Source: Strigamia acuminata (taxonomy: Eukaryota; Arthropoda; Chilopoda; Geophilomorpha; Linotaeniidae). From it: 64,000 nucleotides of DNA. The DNA is taken from positions 19,370,427 through 19,434,426 of the forward strand of contig OX442315.1 in assembly GCA_949358305.1 (NCBI GenBank), read 5' to 3'. The notes beneath the pieces are model-generated. The model was not told where the DNA came from. It made no database searches and saw only the letters and a program-made list of their open reading frames with translations. Position numbers and translations under genes: made by a program. Of this stretch, positions 43,686 through 55,400 are shown piece after piece; position 1 is the stretch's first letter, and each line of letters begins with the position of its first letter.

Positions 43686-45354
43686 ATGAGTTCGTTTTTG
43701 ATGAACTCTGCATCGTATGTGGATCCAAAATTTCCGCCGAATGAGGAATATTCCCAAAGTAGTTACATCTCGAGTCCGCCGGCCGCCGAATATTATGGCC
43801 CGCCGCCGGCGCAACATTACGGCTACAGCAACCTTAATAGCCATCACGCGGTGAATTATGGCCGAGAGACTGTTAGTTACACAAATCATGGTCCCAGCTA
43901 CTACCAGCAGCCGTGTGGCTTGACACATGGCCAACCGCAGCCGCTACCCGGGCAGATCGCGCCTGCACCCAGCAGCCAGAGCCCCGTTCCGCCGACGCCT
44001 GCACACCGATCGCCAGGTCCGTCTCCACCTGCACCGCAGCCACCGCCCGGACAGCCGCAACAAGGTCTCGGCGACCCGGACTCGCCCAATGCCTGCTCGC
44101 AACAGTCCTCGTCCAACCAACCCGTCATTTACCCGTGGATGAAAAAAATACACGTAAATACAGGTGAGCCCAAATCAAGCACACTTTTTTCCACACTTTT
44201 TTTACCAGCTGCAAAAAGATGCACGCGCGGGAGGGAGCCGAATGCTGGCTGTGGCTGTCGCTGAATGAGCCTCTTCCCTCGTGCGCAGCTCGCCCACCAA
44301 GGTTAACGAGGCCATAATGACGGGGCGCACGTGCCTTAGGACGATAAATAACCACCATAAATTACGACTTTTGTCACTGTGTAACTATTATGTCAGTAAT
44401 ACAAGTCTGTAATAGCTTGCATACATTAAAACGTGCAATAATCATAAATCAAAGAGCAAAACAACCTTCTCGACTCGTGCGTCGCAACACTACTCGAAAC
44501 CGTGTGGGTGCAATTTTTCTCCCATCCAAAACATCATTTTGTCGGCCACGAGGGGAGAAACACGTTTTTCTCTATAGCTTCTCGCCAGTTAACTGTTTAT
44601 CATGTCATCCGCACGAGGCTGCATTTCATTCAAAGCCACACAAAATTTACTGCTTTGGGGATGGGCTTAGCTTTTACCACACGCACAACCCGCGCTCGCG
44701 GAACAACCACACTTAAGATATGCTCGCAAGCCAGGACGACGTCCTTTACATTTTTCTCCTCCTTATATTAACTATTTATTTATTTATTTATTTTATAAAT
44801 TTATACATTTCATCTTTGTGTTTTCTTTTTTTAAAAAAAAATCGTCCCTTGCATCATTTGTGATTGTGTTTGCAGCCAACAACACTTTCCAACCTGGAAA
44901 CGAACCAAAGAGACAGCGAACCGCGTATACCCGACAACAGATTCTCGAATTAGAAAAGGAATTTCATTTCAACCGCTACCTGACACGTCGACGGCGAATT
45001 GAAATCGCACACACACTTTGCCTGTCAGAAAGACAAATCAAGATTTGGTTCCAAAACAGGAGGATGAAATGGAAGAAGGATAACAAACTTCCCAACACCA
45101 AAAACGTGCGGCGGACTAACCCGAATGCAGCGAGAAATAACAATCATCACCACCCTCATCACCAAATTACCAGTCACCAGCATCAACAACCACAACAGCA
45201 CCATCACCCCAGTGTACAGCAGCAGCAGCAACAAATCGCCCAGGTTCCTCTATCGGATATAGTGCCACAAAATTGTCCACCACACCCTCACCACGGCCCA
45301 CAAACGACACAACACGCACCAAAACAGGACAGTTATGGACTTACGGCGTTGTGA
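43686..45354 (+). CDS. Dfd: Dfd (Deformed, Hox4 class) transcription factor, two exons
   Basis: Exons are 43686-44163 and 44876-45354, joined in phase 1 (donor ACAG|GTGAGC, acceptor TTTGCAG|CC), giving 318 residues. The N-terminus [18 protein letters not shown] followed by NEEYSQ is the Hox4/Dfd N-terminal signature and decides the start; two upstream in-frame ATGs (43590, 43680) would add up to 32 unconserved residues. Middle region 80-140 is rich in P, Q and [10 protein letters not shown] is at 149-157, and the homeodomain at 170-229 reads [20 protein letters not shown] at its start and carries LCLSERQ, Q50 and N51. It is followed by KLPNTKNVR, diagnostic of Dfd/Hox4. The C-terminal 89 residues are rich in H and Q. 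Known role: a nuclear homeotic regulator of head segments (mandibular/maxillary) that works with Extradenticle and autoregulates in flies. Confidence 0.97.
44164..44875 (+). other. Dfd intron (712 bp)
   Basis: Starts GTGAGC and ends GTGTTTGCAG. It lies in phase 1 between YPWM and homeodomain. It contains a (TTTA)n microsatellite at about 44,771-44,800 and no recognisable coding sequence. Confidence 0.9.
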
Positions 45355-46760
45355 CCTGTGCTCCACCGTTCTAAACAAGGTGGAAAATATTACGATCGAC
45401 ACACTCAGGGTTAACTAACGAAAAGATGCGACTCTGTGTGTAGACGAGGGTTCAAACCCAATAACATTTTCCTTAACAACGCGCTCGGACAAGAAAGGGA
45501 CAATCAAGGCCAGCTAAAAGTATACGATTCAATAAACAAATATCTCCACTCTACACATAGACAAACTCGTGGACGAACGTTTTACATTCGCCCACAAACC
45601 ACGAGAAATGTAATACCGCCGCATTATACTTAAATAATTTAGTACTACTCGCATGCTGACTACAATTAGAGAAAAATTAACTAGTTGCAGACATGTTTGA
45701 AAAACAATGTTGGGCTTAAATCTCAGGATATTCAAGATATTAGTTTTGTATACGTTGGTGGCATAAGAGAAATCAAAGTGTAGCTTTTTGTTTTTATCAC
45801 ACTAGATGATGGATCAAACTCATTTTGCAGCCTCGACATATGATGTGAGAAGCATATCAGTGGGACTACCAATAAGATCAGTTTTGAATATATGAGACAT
45901 CGAAGATGAGCTCTGACTGCCTACTCAAGAAACAGCAGCAGGGGTTCGTGCAAGTACTTGGGTGGGCAACGCACGGACAATTGCGAAGAAACCTCGCTCC
46001 TACGCACGACAGCAGCTCGTTTCAATTAATTTTCTCAACCTGCACACATTTTGCATACTTTAGGGTATTAACAGTGATAAAGTAAACGATGAAAAGCTGT
46101 CTGCAGAGTTTCTGGCGACCTGGCATTGACAATTTCCCCGCTGTGTATCTACAAATAGTATTGTTGAAACTTTTAGTGTAGATTTCTCACTAATTAGTTT
46201 TAAATTTCACCTGTAAATCGGTGCACGACATGTACATTTTAATACCTCTCACGACTCACTAGCTCCCAAAATTCTTAAGTTTCGGATACAAAAAACAAAA
46301 GAATTGGTGTATAAAAATAAATGACCCCGTATTTTTAATTTGCAACTTCTCTCTTTTTCCACTTCCCAATGTTTATTTTTTCTTAACTTATAATTTATTT
46401 TTCTGACGAGTAAAAACTTTTTTTTTTTTACCTGTCCTGGTAATTTCAGGTGTATAACTTGTTTTATATTACATCGGGCAGCGTGGATTTTCTGTGATTA
46501 ATGTTCTATGCTCAAGAAGTTAACTAATTATAACAAATTCTATAGAGAGGAAAATGTGATCTCAATTTTTTTGCTGCCTCGGCTAATTACATTTTGGTGA
46601 ACTTTGAATCCAATGTAGCGGGCATTATTTTTTTCCCCGTAATATGGAAATGTATTAAAATTCCTTAATTATTTAATTTCTATCACACTGATGCGTACAT
46701 TTTACAAGAGCAGTGGAGAATAATAAAAGAAAATTAAATGCAGAATGTCTAATGTGTTTT
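45355..46760 (+). other. Probable Dfd 3' UTR and flank
   Basis: AT-rich after the stop codon, with AATAAA matches at about 45,530, 46,315 and 46,722. No miR-10 seed match was noticed here. The true transcript end is not decidable. Confidence 0.35.
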
Positions 46761-49700
46761 AAAATAATTTCGCGTATCATTTGATCAAAAAAAAGAAAGA
46801 AAAAAATTAGTTTGAATCAAAAAATCGACAGGAAAAAAAAAATATATTATATTTTCTAATCTAAAATTCTTAGTCCATCTTCCTTTTTGATTAGTTCCAA
46901 AAATATGCAGAGATAAACCCTCAACGCGAACAATTGAAATCAAACTTTTTTCAGCCACGTCATGCCATCAAAATTATCATGGAACCCATCCTTTACACTC
47001 CATTGAAATTTCCTATCAGAACGAAAAAAGTGCTTGCACTAATGCATGCAGCTAATGCATTTTCCATGCACTTCAGACCACAATGCCTTAATAAAGGAAA
47101 AGTTTTCTCGAGTTTGGTGGAATTTTTTTTTCAAATGTGCAAAAAGTGTGTAAATACCTTTTTTCTTTAAATTTACTGATGAAAAAATGTATATGCACTT
47201 TTTTTTATTGTATGAATCTCGATTTACTATCACGTTTGGTTAACAATTTCCTCTTTTCAATTTTATTACTCGACTCTGTAAGCGCCGATTTCTTTATGCC
47301 AAGTACAAAACTAATCATTTCTTCTTAATTATTACACCCGGAAAATGTATAATATTAACCACTGTCGATAATCTTTTTGTCAAATTTCAAACAAAAACAA
47401 TGGAGCACAAAATTGAATTGATTCTGCACCAACGATTTATTTAAGGAATAAATTTACTTCGTTTTTTAAAATAAAATTCCCTTCATTTCCTTAAATTAAT
47501 TCACACATTGGTATTTCAACTGCAAAAAAAAAAAACCAGCTTTAAAAATAGGCCGACACTTCTCAAAGTTGGTAGTGAACAACATTTTTGTTAGCGTCGC
47601 AAAGAAATCTCTCTAAAACTGTTCCAGCTGACGAGGCAAAAACACTAACAGTTCTGATAAAAGTGACGGTTTTAAAGCTGCGTTTCTTAGGAACCGAAAA
47701 CATTTTTGATAGAGAAAAGCGAGTAAAAGGAAAGAGAGAAAAAAAAAAACCTAACAAACAAACAAAAAAAAAAGTCCATGTGTTTTCCTCAAGATACTGA
47801 CAGACGAAGGTTTTTCTCTTTTTGTGTCAAGGCGCACATCAGTTGTCGGTAAAGGAGTTTCCCAAGTCGTAAATTAAAAATGTCACCCGCAACTTTTCAG
47901 ATTAGCAAAAGCAATTGTAAATAGAAATGGACTTTAAATTGAGGTTGAAACGTAAACACGTATAGAAAGAAAAGTGAGAAACGTGAAATTAAATTACTTC
48001 TTTTTTATACTTAATCTTTGAAAAAAAAGACGTGGCAAAAAAACATAATTTTAAAATGCAATTCATCGCATTAAGTATTCAAAAAAATATGATGAAAATA
48101 ACCGTTTTTTATTATTTATTTAAATAAAAAAAAAAAAAAAAAAAAACTCTTTACATTTCACCTAAAATCCAAACAGTTTTTCCTCAAAAACCCTCAGTTT
48201 AAAAAATATTAAAGGCAATTAATAAAACATCTTTTATTCTATACCATCTGTACTAACTATTCATTAAACTGCGATTTTATATAGAATAAGTTTTTTAAAA
48301 AAACGGGAAAAAACGGGAAAAAAATTGTTAAATTTACAATTTAATGGCACTTGGAGGTCCCATGTTTTCGCCAAAGTAGAGTATCAAAAGTGTAGGGTGC
48401 GTGACAATTTTTAAAAGGAATTTCACGTCTCGTTTCTGACCCGCACGCAGCCTTTAGGGCTTAAAGTTGATGGGTAAAAACCATATTCAACAGCTCTCCT
48501 CTTGAAAAATGCTTTCAGCTCAAAAACCACTGCCTCACATTATCGCAGCCCAGAGAGACAAAGTATTGTGAACGTGGCTCGCATGGCAAGGTATGGTTGC
48601 ACGGGGGCGGAGGGAAAAGGGAAAAACGAAAGGGAGAATAAATGATCTGCCACGACCCCTCGACAGTGCTCTGCCGACGGCAGGGGGATTCGGCTTCTAT
48701 GAAGTTTTACCATGCGGGTGTACAGTGGGGATTTTGACGAGTTGCTCGACTGCTGTGCCAAGAACTAGTCGAAAAACATGCAAGCTTCATTTGCCCTCAT
48801 CCACACACATGACAAGCCTTGTAATAAGAAATCAATCTTCATATTACCATCAAACGCATTGTCCTCCTAGGTGCTAATGAAGGATTGTACCTGCGCAGAA
48901 AGAATAGCTCCCCTTTTTATCTTATCTCAAATTTAATCTATAACACTATCCAAATTAATGGCACTGTAATTAGTCGAACACATTTAAGCAATTAATTTTT
49001 TTTTCCCTTTAAAAACTACACGGCGATAATCTTTTTTTTATTCATTGCCATACGTTGCGCTCTGCCTTGCAACGTTTTGCCTCATTTGTTTTAAGAGCAT
49101 AAAGAAAGTCAATGTTTTCCAAATACTTTCATGACCCGGAACGCAAAGTATCAACGAGTTAAACGAGGGGAAACTGCTGAGATGCTTGCAAGACTCCCTC
49201 ACAGCAGGTGTTTTTTTCTTCTTTTTCCTGCACATCTGCTGCTTTTACAAACAAATCGTCTTTGCAGTCCAAACTGGGAGCAACCAAAGGGTTGAAAAAG
49301 TATCACATTTTAACACGTGTCACTAATTATTGGGCACAACTAATAGGATCATGTGGGCGCGCGCCACTATCATCACTAGGAATCTCCCTACGGGCCAACC
49401 AAACACCAAAACGAGCAAGCCCGAGTCACAGGCCCATTGGACAAGGCGAGATGAGTTGGCAAATTTTCAAACTGCAAAATAGACATGTGCACACGACCAG
49501 TATCCCAGTATCCCTGTATCCCATCAACCCGTCGTCCTTGGCCCTCGTCACTCATAGAAAAACGCATTTCAAATTAAAACAACTCCATAAAACACCATGT
49601 ATGTACACATGCAGGAAGAGTGCCTTTATTTTACTTTCTTTTTTTTACCTCCTTGTCTTCCTTTTCGCTTGTAAACGCGACGAGGAAAACGCCTCTACAT

Positions 49701-51393
49701 AAACAAACATCAAGAACAAAAGTAACTTCAATGGAGCGAGACAATTATTCCCAAGGCCCCTAGAATGTCATGTGCATGTTTGGGTTGGTCGGTGGCACCT
49801 GCAAAAGCTTCAAATGAATGCGAGGAGGGGAAGGCTTCAACCAAACTGAATGAAACTTGTCTGTCCCATTTTTCTTAATTGCCCCATACATTCTCTTCGG
49901 TCTAAATGAGAGTCCAAGTAGACCCCCGGGAAAGGGCAACGAGTTTCCCTCCTACCTTCCAATATAAATAAAATATTCAATCATAAAATGTGCTCTTTAA
50001 AACACTGTTTGCTTCGCTTTCACCACCTTCGTGTTCTGCAGCTTTAAAACAGCTACACACAACCATAATTCACACCTTAAATCTGCTACCATAAGCGTAT
50101 AATAGCAGCTCATTTGTAATAAACTTGTGCTTTCGACCATTACACATAAAAGCGCCTCAAATCTTTTCAAATTTACCTGCTACTTCAAATTATTAGAGTG
50201 AAGAAAAAATATTCCATCTACTAATGTCCTGTTGGATCATATTTAGCATAATAATAACAACAAAAAATCTAGATATAAATTATGGATTAATTTATTAAAG
50301 CCATGCCAAAATATTGAATATTAAATGACTATATATTTTCAATCATTTTCAGTATGGAACGGGAAAAAGGAAGGGGGAAAAAAACAACAACAACAACAAG
50401 TAAAGCATTTATCTCGCTTGTGTTGTTAACCTATTTATTTTGTTTGGAAGCTTCATGTCGGTTTTCTTTACTGCACCAATCCACAATCGATTTGAGTTGG
50501 ATGGACTTGGTTACTTATTTCCCACCTAAATAATCCAATTCAATTTATATAAACACATACGCCGCTACATCTTTAAAACGGAAACAAAAACGAAATACGT
50601 GGAAAACAAATAAACTCTTGTGGCAGTTCAGTTCCATTAAGTAAATGAGGAAATCTCTCGAGAGAAATGTCAACAACGACTGATGCATTTCTTCATCGTA
50701 ATATACGCTCCACAAGTTCCAAGGTTAAATAAGAAAGAAAGAAAAAAATTTCTCATTTGATTCGTTAATAAATTAATGCCTCCAAAGGTAATAATCTAAT
50801 CTCAGTGGACGAAATAGTGCGTTTTCCTGACCTTTCATTAAGCAAGTTCTGTGGCTCCCTCAAGCAAGTCGCAACGGGAAGACCACTTGGCGTGTGGTGG
50901 TCATTAAGACTGGAGGGAAAAGAATTTCTTTGGGAGCAATTAAGCCAGTGGGCAGTGGGAAATACGTGGTGGGCTCGTGCGCGTAAGGAAGCTTGCAAGG
51001 CCATTGTGACAATGGTCATCATTAGACAAGACACTCCCAAGGCTCATTCTTCGCACCCCTCGTTTTTTATTGCACCTCATCGCAAATCGCCTCAACTCAA
51101 ACAATGGACATCAACTCTTTCAAACTTTTTCTCAATACAACTTGAACTGTTTCAAAAAATATATACATTTCATGGTATTTAACTATTTTCTACTGCAGTT
51201 AAAAGCTGCATTCGAGAAGTCATTTAAAATTAAAAACAACATTTCTAAATCAAATATTTCAAATGTCAATTTGGTACTCATCGGCTCAGGCGAATTAGAG
51301 AGTTTTTTCAATCTTACTTTAAAAAATGGCAAGCGCAATTGTCTGCTTTAGTCACAGTGCGCAATACGCACAACATGTTTAACTGCACTTTTA
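46761..51393. other. Intergenic DNA right of Dfd
   Basis: No gene is recognised. Poly-A run at 48,127-48,147 and a GC-richer patch at 48,540-48,740. A frame of 164 codons at 49208-49702 has no recognisable family features and is probably chance. Confidence 0.5.
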
Positions 51394-52012
51394 GTAGGCG
51401 CATTCATAAAGTCACTTAAACTCGTTTAAATTTTTTAAATCAGTCTAAATGTAAAATTTAACATGTAAAATTTAAAAAATATAAACAAATTAAAAGATTT
51501 ATGAAAGCGCCCAGTGTTTTTAAATTTATTGCAGTTAGAACACCTCTTAAATAACTTTTGTTGCTTAAATGGTTGTCTAAAATATGCATTTAAAGAAGAT
51601 AATCCAGACTGTGACCAGTGCCATGACACTACCGTCTTACCCCGAAAATAATAGAAATCTATTCTATTCGAATTTATTCAATAAATTTTAGAACAAATTC
51701 GAGTAGAACATCACTTCACAGGCACAATAAAGAAACTTCTGAAAATAAAACAAAAATAGACAAACTAAAAAATACTAAAAGTAACGGCCAAATTTAAATT
51801 ACAAATAAATTTATTTTTAATATTTTTATAGTTGTTCATCTTCTGTTTTGATTGAGATCCTGTAAAGATACAATTTTTTTAAAATCATTTTCACAAAATT
51901 ACAGAAGTTTTATTAAAAATACACAATATAACAGAATGGTGTTGTATTGGAATAGAACAACCCTTCTGTTGTACAAATACAACACCAATCTATTACATTC
52001 GGTTTAAGACTG

Positions 52013-52066
52013 TAGGCGCATTCACAAATGCATGTTTAACTGAACATGCATTTGTGAATGCGCCTA
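52013..52066. repeat. Perfect palindrome with 24-bp arms
   Basis: Left arm TAGGCGCATTCACAAATGCA + TGTT (52013-52036), 6-nt loop TAACTG, and an exactly complementary right arm (52043-52066). The arm starts with the same TAGGCGCATTC motif as the ends of the element around it, so it is most likely a minimal foldback copy of that family. Confidence 0.9.
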
Positions 52067-52170
52067 ATTTCAACATGTTTTGTTGTTTAAATGTTGTGTG
52101 ATGTCCACTGCAACTGAAAATTCACTAAATCAGCGACCATTTTTGATGCTTAAAGTTTAAAAAAGTTTAA

Positions 52171-52410
52171 ATACCGTATTCCTTCGATTAAGAGCCGCCC
52201 TCGAATAAGCGCTGCGGCTGAGAGAGCAAAAATACTGCATTACCGCGACAATACGGTATTTTTTTGTATTTAACGTAACGAACGTACAACATACCCTACG
52301 TCAAATACGAAAAAAATATTCTTTTTTCATGAAAAAAGGAAATTGTAGTTGCGGCTGACGGTGGCAGTTTTGAATAAGAGCCACGGCTCTTATTCGAAGA
52401 AATGCGGTAT
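52171..52410. mobile_element. MITE copy 2, TACCGTATT-ended family (240 bp)
   Basis: Left end ATACCGTATTCCTTCGATTA then AGAGCCGC; the inverse of the right end reads ATACCGCATTTCTTCGAATA then AGAGCCG. It shares ends and internal motifs (GCAAAAATACTG, GGCAGTTTTGAATAAGAGCC) with the copy at 37,400. It sits inside the larger GTAGGCGC-ended element, so it inserted later. Confidence 0.78.
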
Positions 52411-52458
52411 CTTGTTTAAAATGCTGTTTAGTCTAAATGACTTTTCGAAGGCGCCTAC

Positions 52459-55400
52459 TACCACAGTATTTAAGCAAGCAAAGAAATGTTCATTTTCTAT
52501 TAACTAAAATTGTTATAAAAAAAATCATGGTTTCTTAAATTTAAACAATTTGTTTATTTAACAATTTAAAAACTAAAATTCTAATTATCACGACCCTTAT
52601 GCCTGTTAAAAACAACAAACCTCCAGTAATTAGAAACAAATATGCAAAATGTTGCGTGTTTCAGTTAATTTAAAATTTTACACCACATGTTTCCCATTCG
52701 CGTGCAGTGAATTTTGCATAAGTCAGTCAAACTATTTACATACTTGCTTTTGTGAAACAAAATAAACCAAACAGTTTCTAAGGCAACAGTGTAGAACACG
52801 AGAGACCTAACCCAGCAAGCCAAACGTCATCCATTCTAATCCAATTGGCTCCCGGGCGTCTGAAGTTGCACTCATTAGTTCGTATAACAAGCCACTGCAA
52901 AGAGGCGGGAAAAAGAATATCTTTAGTGCTCCTCCTCCAACCTCTTTCAGATCGTTTGAAACAAAAACATTGTTGCACAAACATCCACGGGGTAAGAGTT
53001 TTAAAAAAAAAAAAAAAAAATGAACCGTCGAAGATGCAACTGAAAGGAAAAGAAAATTCATCCGCACCATTAAGAGTGATTTATGGCATTTTGACTGTGT
53101 GTTACCGCAAATGGCCCTTTTTTTCCTCTCTCCACAACACTCATGCACTCGCTTAAAACGAAGTGTGCGGCCTTCTCCATTCGTGGTGCACTTTTTATTC
53201 ACTAACTTAATTTTGCCTCACTTGACAGAAATTAATGCAGCTCAAGTGCTCTTATCTCATTTAATAATCAAATAAAAATAGTTTATCTGACGATACATGA
53301 TGAATTTCGCTATCTACAAAAAAAAAATAATTTCACTGCAATTTAAGTTGACCAATCAACGGTGAGGTCCAACTGCAGACTCGATTCGAAATGTCAAGTG
53401 TTGCGGACAAACTCCTCACGGTTGACCAACGCCATCTATCATAGCGGACCTCTTAAAAGCCAATTGGACCGTGCAAACTTCTTCTAATGCATTGCACCTC
53501 CTTCCATTTTCGACGGGTTACACGCTTCCAGAATTCGCTACAAATCGTGCAAATTTGTATTATCCTTTTTTGACGTTATATTTTACATTTTACATTCGAC
53601 ATTTAAAATTAAAATAGATTAAAATGTAAGCAGAAATTGTCAGTTGTATTTTTCGCTTACGAAACCCATTATCCATTAATTTGGGAAGTGCAAGTACAAT
53701 CCAATTTAAAACTTATCAGCTCTGCTGCGCAATGACAGTTATGGATTTGATCCGATTCAGAACTCATGATGTTCACTTGGGACCCACGCGAGCAGTAAGG
53801 GAGGCCATCCACTTATCGACACCTCAGCAAGAAACACTGCCTTAAAAAATGAGGGAAGGAAAAAAATTCTCTAATGTCATCATAGCATGGATGAATGCGA
53901 GTTAAACGTGACATTTTTTTTGATGAAATATGGATTCGTTTTGCTCGACTTTCTCTCAGAATTATATATTATTATTTCACACGTTTTAGATGTTCTGAAT
54001 CTGCTTTGTATGTTTAACATTGCTTTTTTGTTTAAGACAAATTCTGCAACTCAATATCTTGGAAAAAGCAACTGCAGAAACGCAAATAAGCAGAGACCCC
54101 TTCATTTGTCCCCTGTGAGACCAATGGATCACGAGTACTTGTGACACAAGGTGCTGCTGAGTTTGTCTTAGGTTTTTTTAAAAAGTAGTGTATGATTGAT
54201 TACACAAAATTGTACTTTTTTTTCTTAAAAATACATCTCTCTCGCTTGACAAGGCAAGCAGACCGAAATAAAACTACCCGCTCTTATTACAAAACGTTTA
54301 AACATGTTTCCCGTTCTTCTGCCCATTAATTTTCTTTACAAAAATTGTAAAGAAATGCAGAGTTCAATTTTCAATATCGAAAATACTGTTTATGGGCTTT
54401 CACGATATTAGATGTTTTATCAGCTCCTACCTTTGATGCCTTCTTGACTTTGGTAGGAGCTCTATTGGGTCGTCGGTTTTATCTGAAATTAAAATCGCGG
54501 AATTATTGTCAAGATCAACATATAAAAATAATTATTTGATTCGCACAATAAAATTATATTTTTTATAAGTTGACAACATCACTTTGAACCGATAGATTGC
54601 CGAGATTGTTTCTCATAAAGTTGGAAATGTTGCAGTTTTAAAAATCATAAAAATTTTATTGCTACTAAAAAATTTATGATTCTTCTCTTCATTTTTTTTC
54701 AAATTTAATTAATCCATTTGGTTTTATTTAATACCAATCTTGTAGAATTTTAAGTAGCTTGTAAGATGGAAGTAAATATACGTTTTCGTTACATTTTAAA
54801 TCACAGGCTTAACTTGACGAAAGCATGATTGCGTAAAACACGATGTTTTTAAAAATACTAACGTCCATTTTTGGGGTTGATTTCGTCGATGTAACCTGAA
54901 GAGCTTCGAAAATCACTGCAAGAACCATGTAATCAACCTTTCGAAACTATTTCTGTAACATATACAATACTTTCATTATGAAAAATGTGTTCAAATCTAT
55001 TTATACTTACGAATTTAAATTTATTCCATAGAATTAATACAAATCCTTTGTTCTCATGGAAACAGACAAACGCCACAAACGGTCACAAGTTTACGACGTT
55101 GTAATTACAGTTAATAGTTCGGCCTGAAAGAAGTTAGAATTCCATTTAGTTTAACATTTACGTCTTACTTTGGCCATTATTTTTTTATTATGGCCGAAAC
55201 AAGTTTTTTATTGTCGTTTTCACACGATGGATTTTGATCTTACCACAATCGGCCGTCGTCGCACTCCACATTTTCGAAAACTGACACCGGAAGTGCAAAG
55301 TTTAAGAATTGTGGTTCGTCCTCGGGTTAGTTTAATTTAAAAATCTTAAATGTTTTGAAAATAATGCGTTAAAATTTGATTGCCATTTAACAAATTCTAT

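Larger units (their letters stand above)
51394..52458. mobile_element. GTAGGCGC-ended composite inverted-repeat element, with a nested MITE
   Basis: Left end GTAGGCGCATTCATAAAGTC at 51394 and a matching inverted end at about 52426-52458 (inverse reads GTAGGCGCCTTCGAAAAGTC). TA dinucleotides flank both ends, compatible with a Tc1/mariner-type TA target. Inside are a weaker inverse end near 51,500 (so 51,394-51,513 may be an element by itself), a perfect palindrome at 52,013-52,066 using the same motif, and the 240-bp MITE at 52,171. No transposase is present. Confidence 0.6.

Noticed and set aside
49208-49702. 164-codon + strand frame right of Dfd
   Set aside because: Begins without ATG; composition and content resemble random sequence with no motif or supporting splice or promoter signals.
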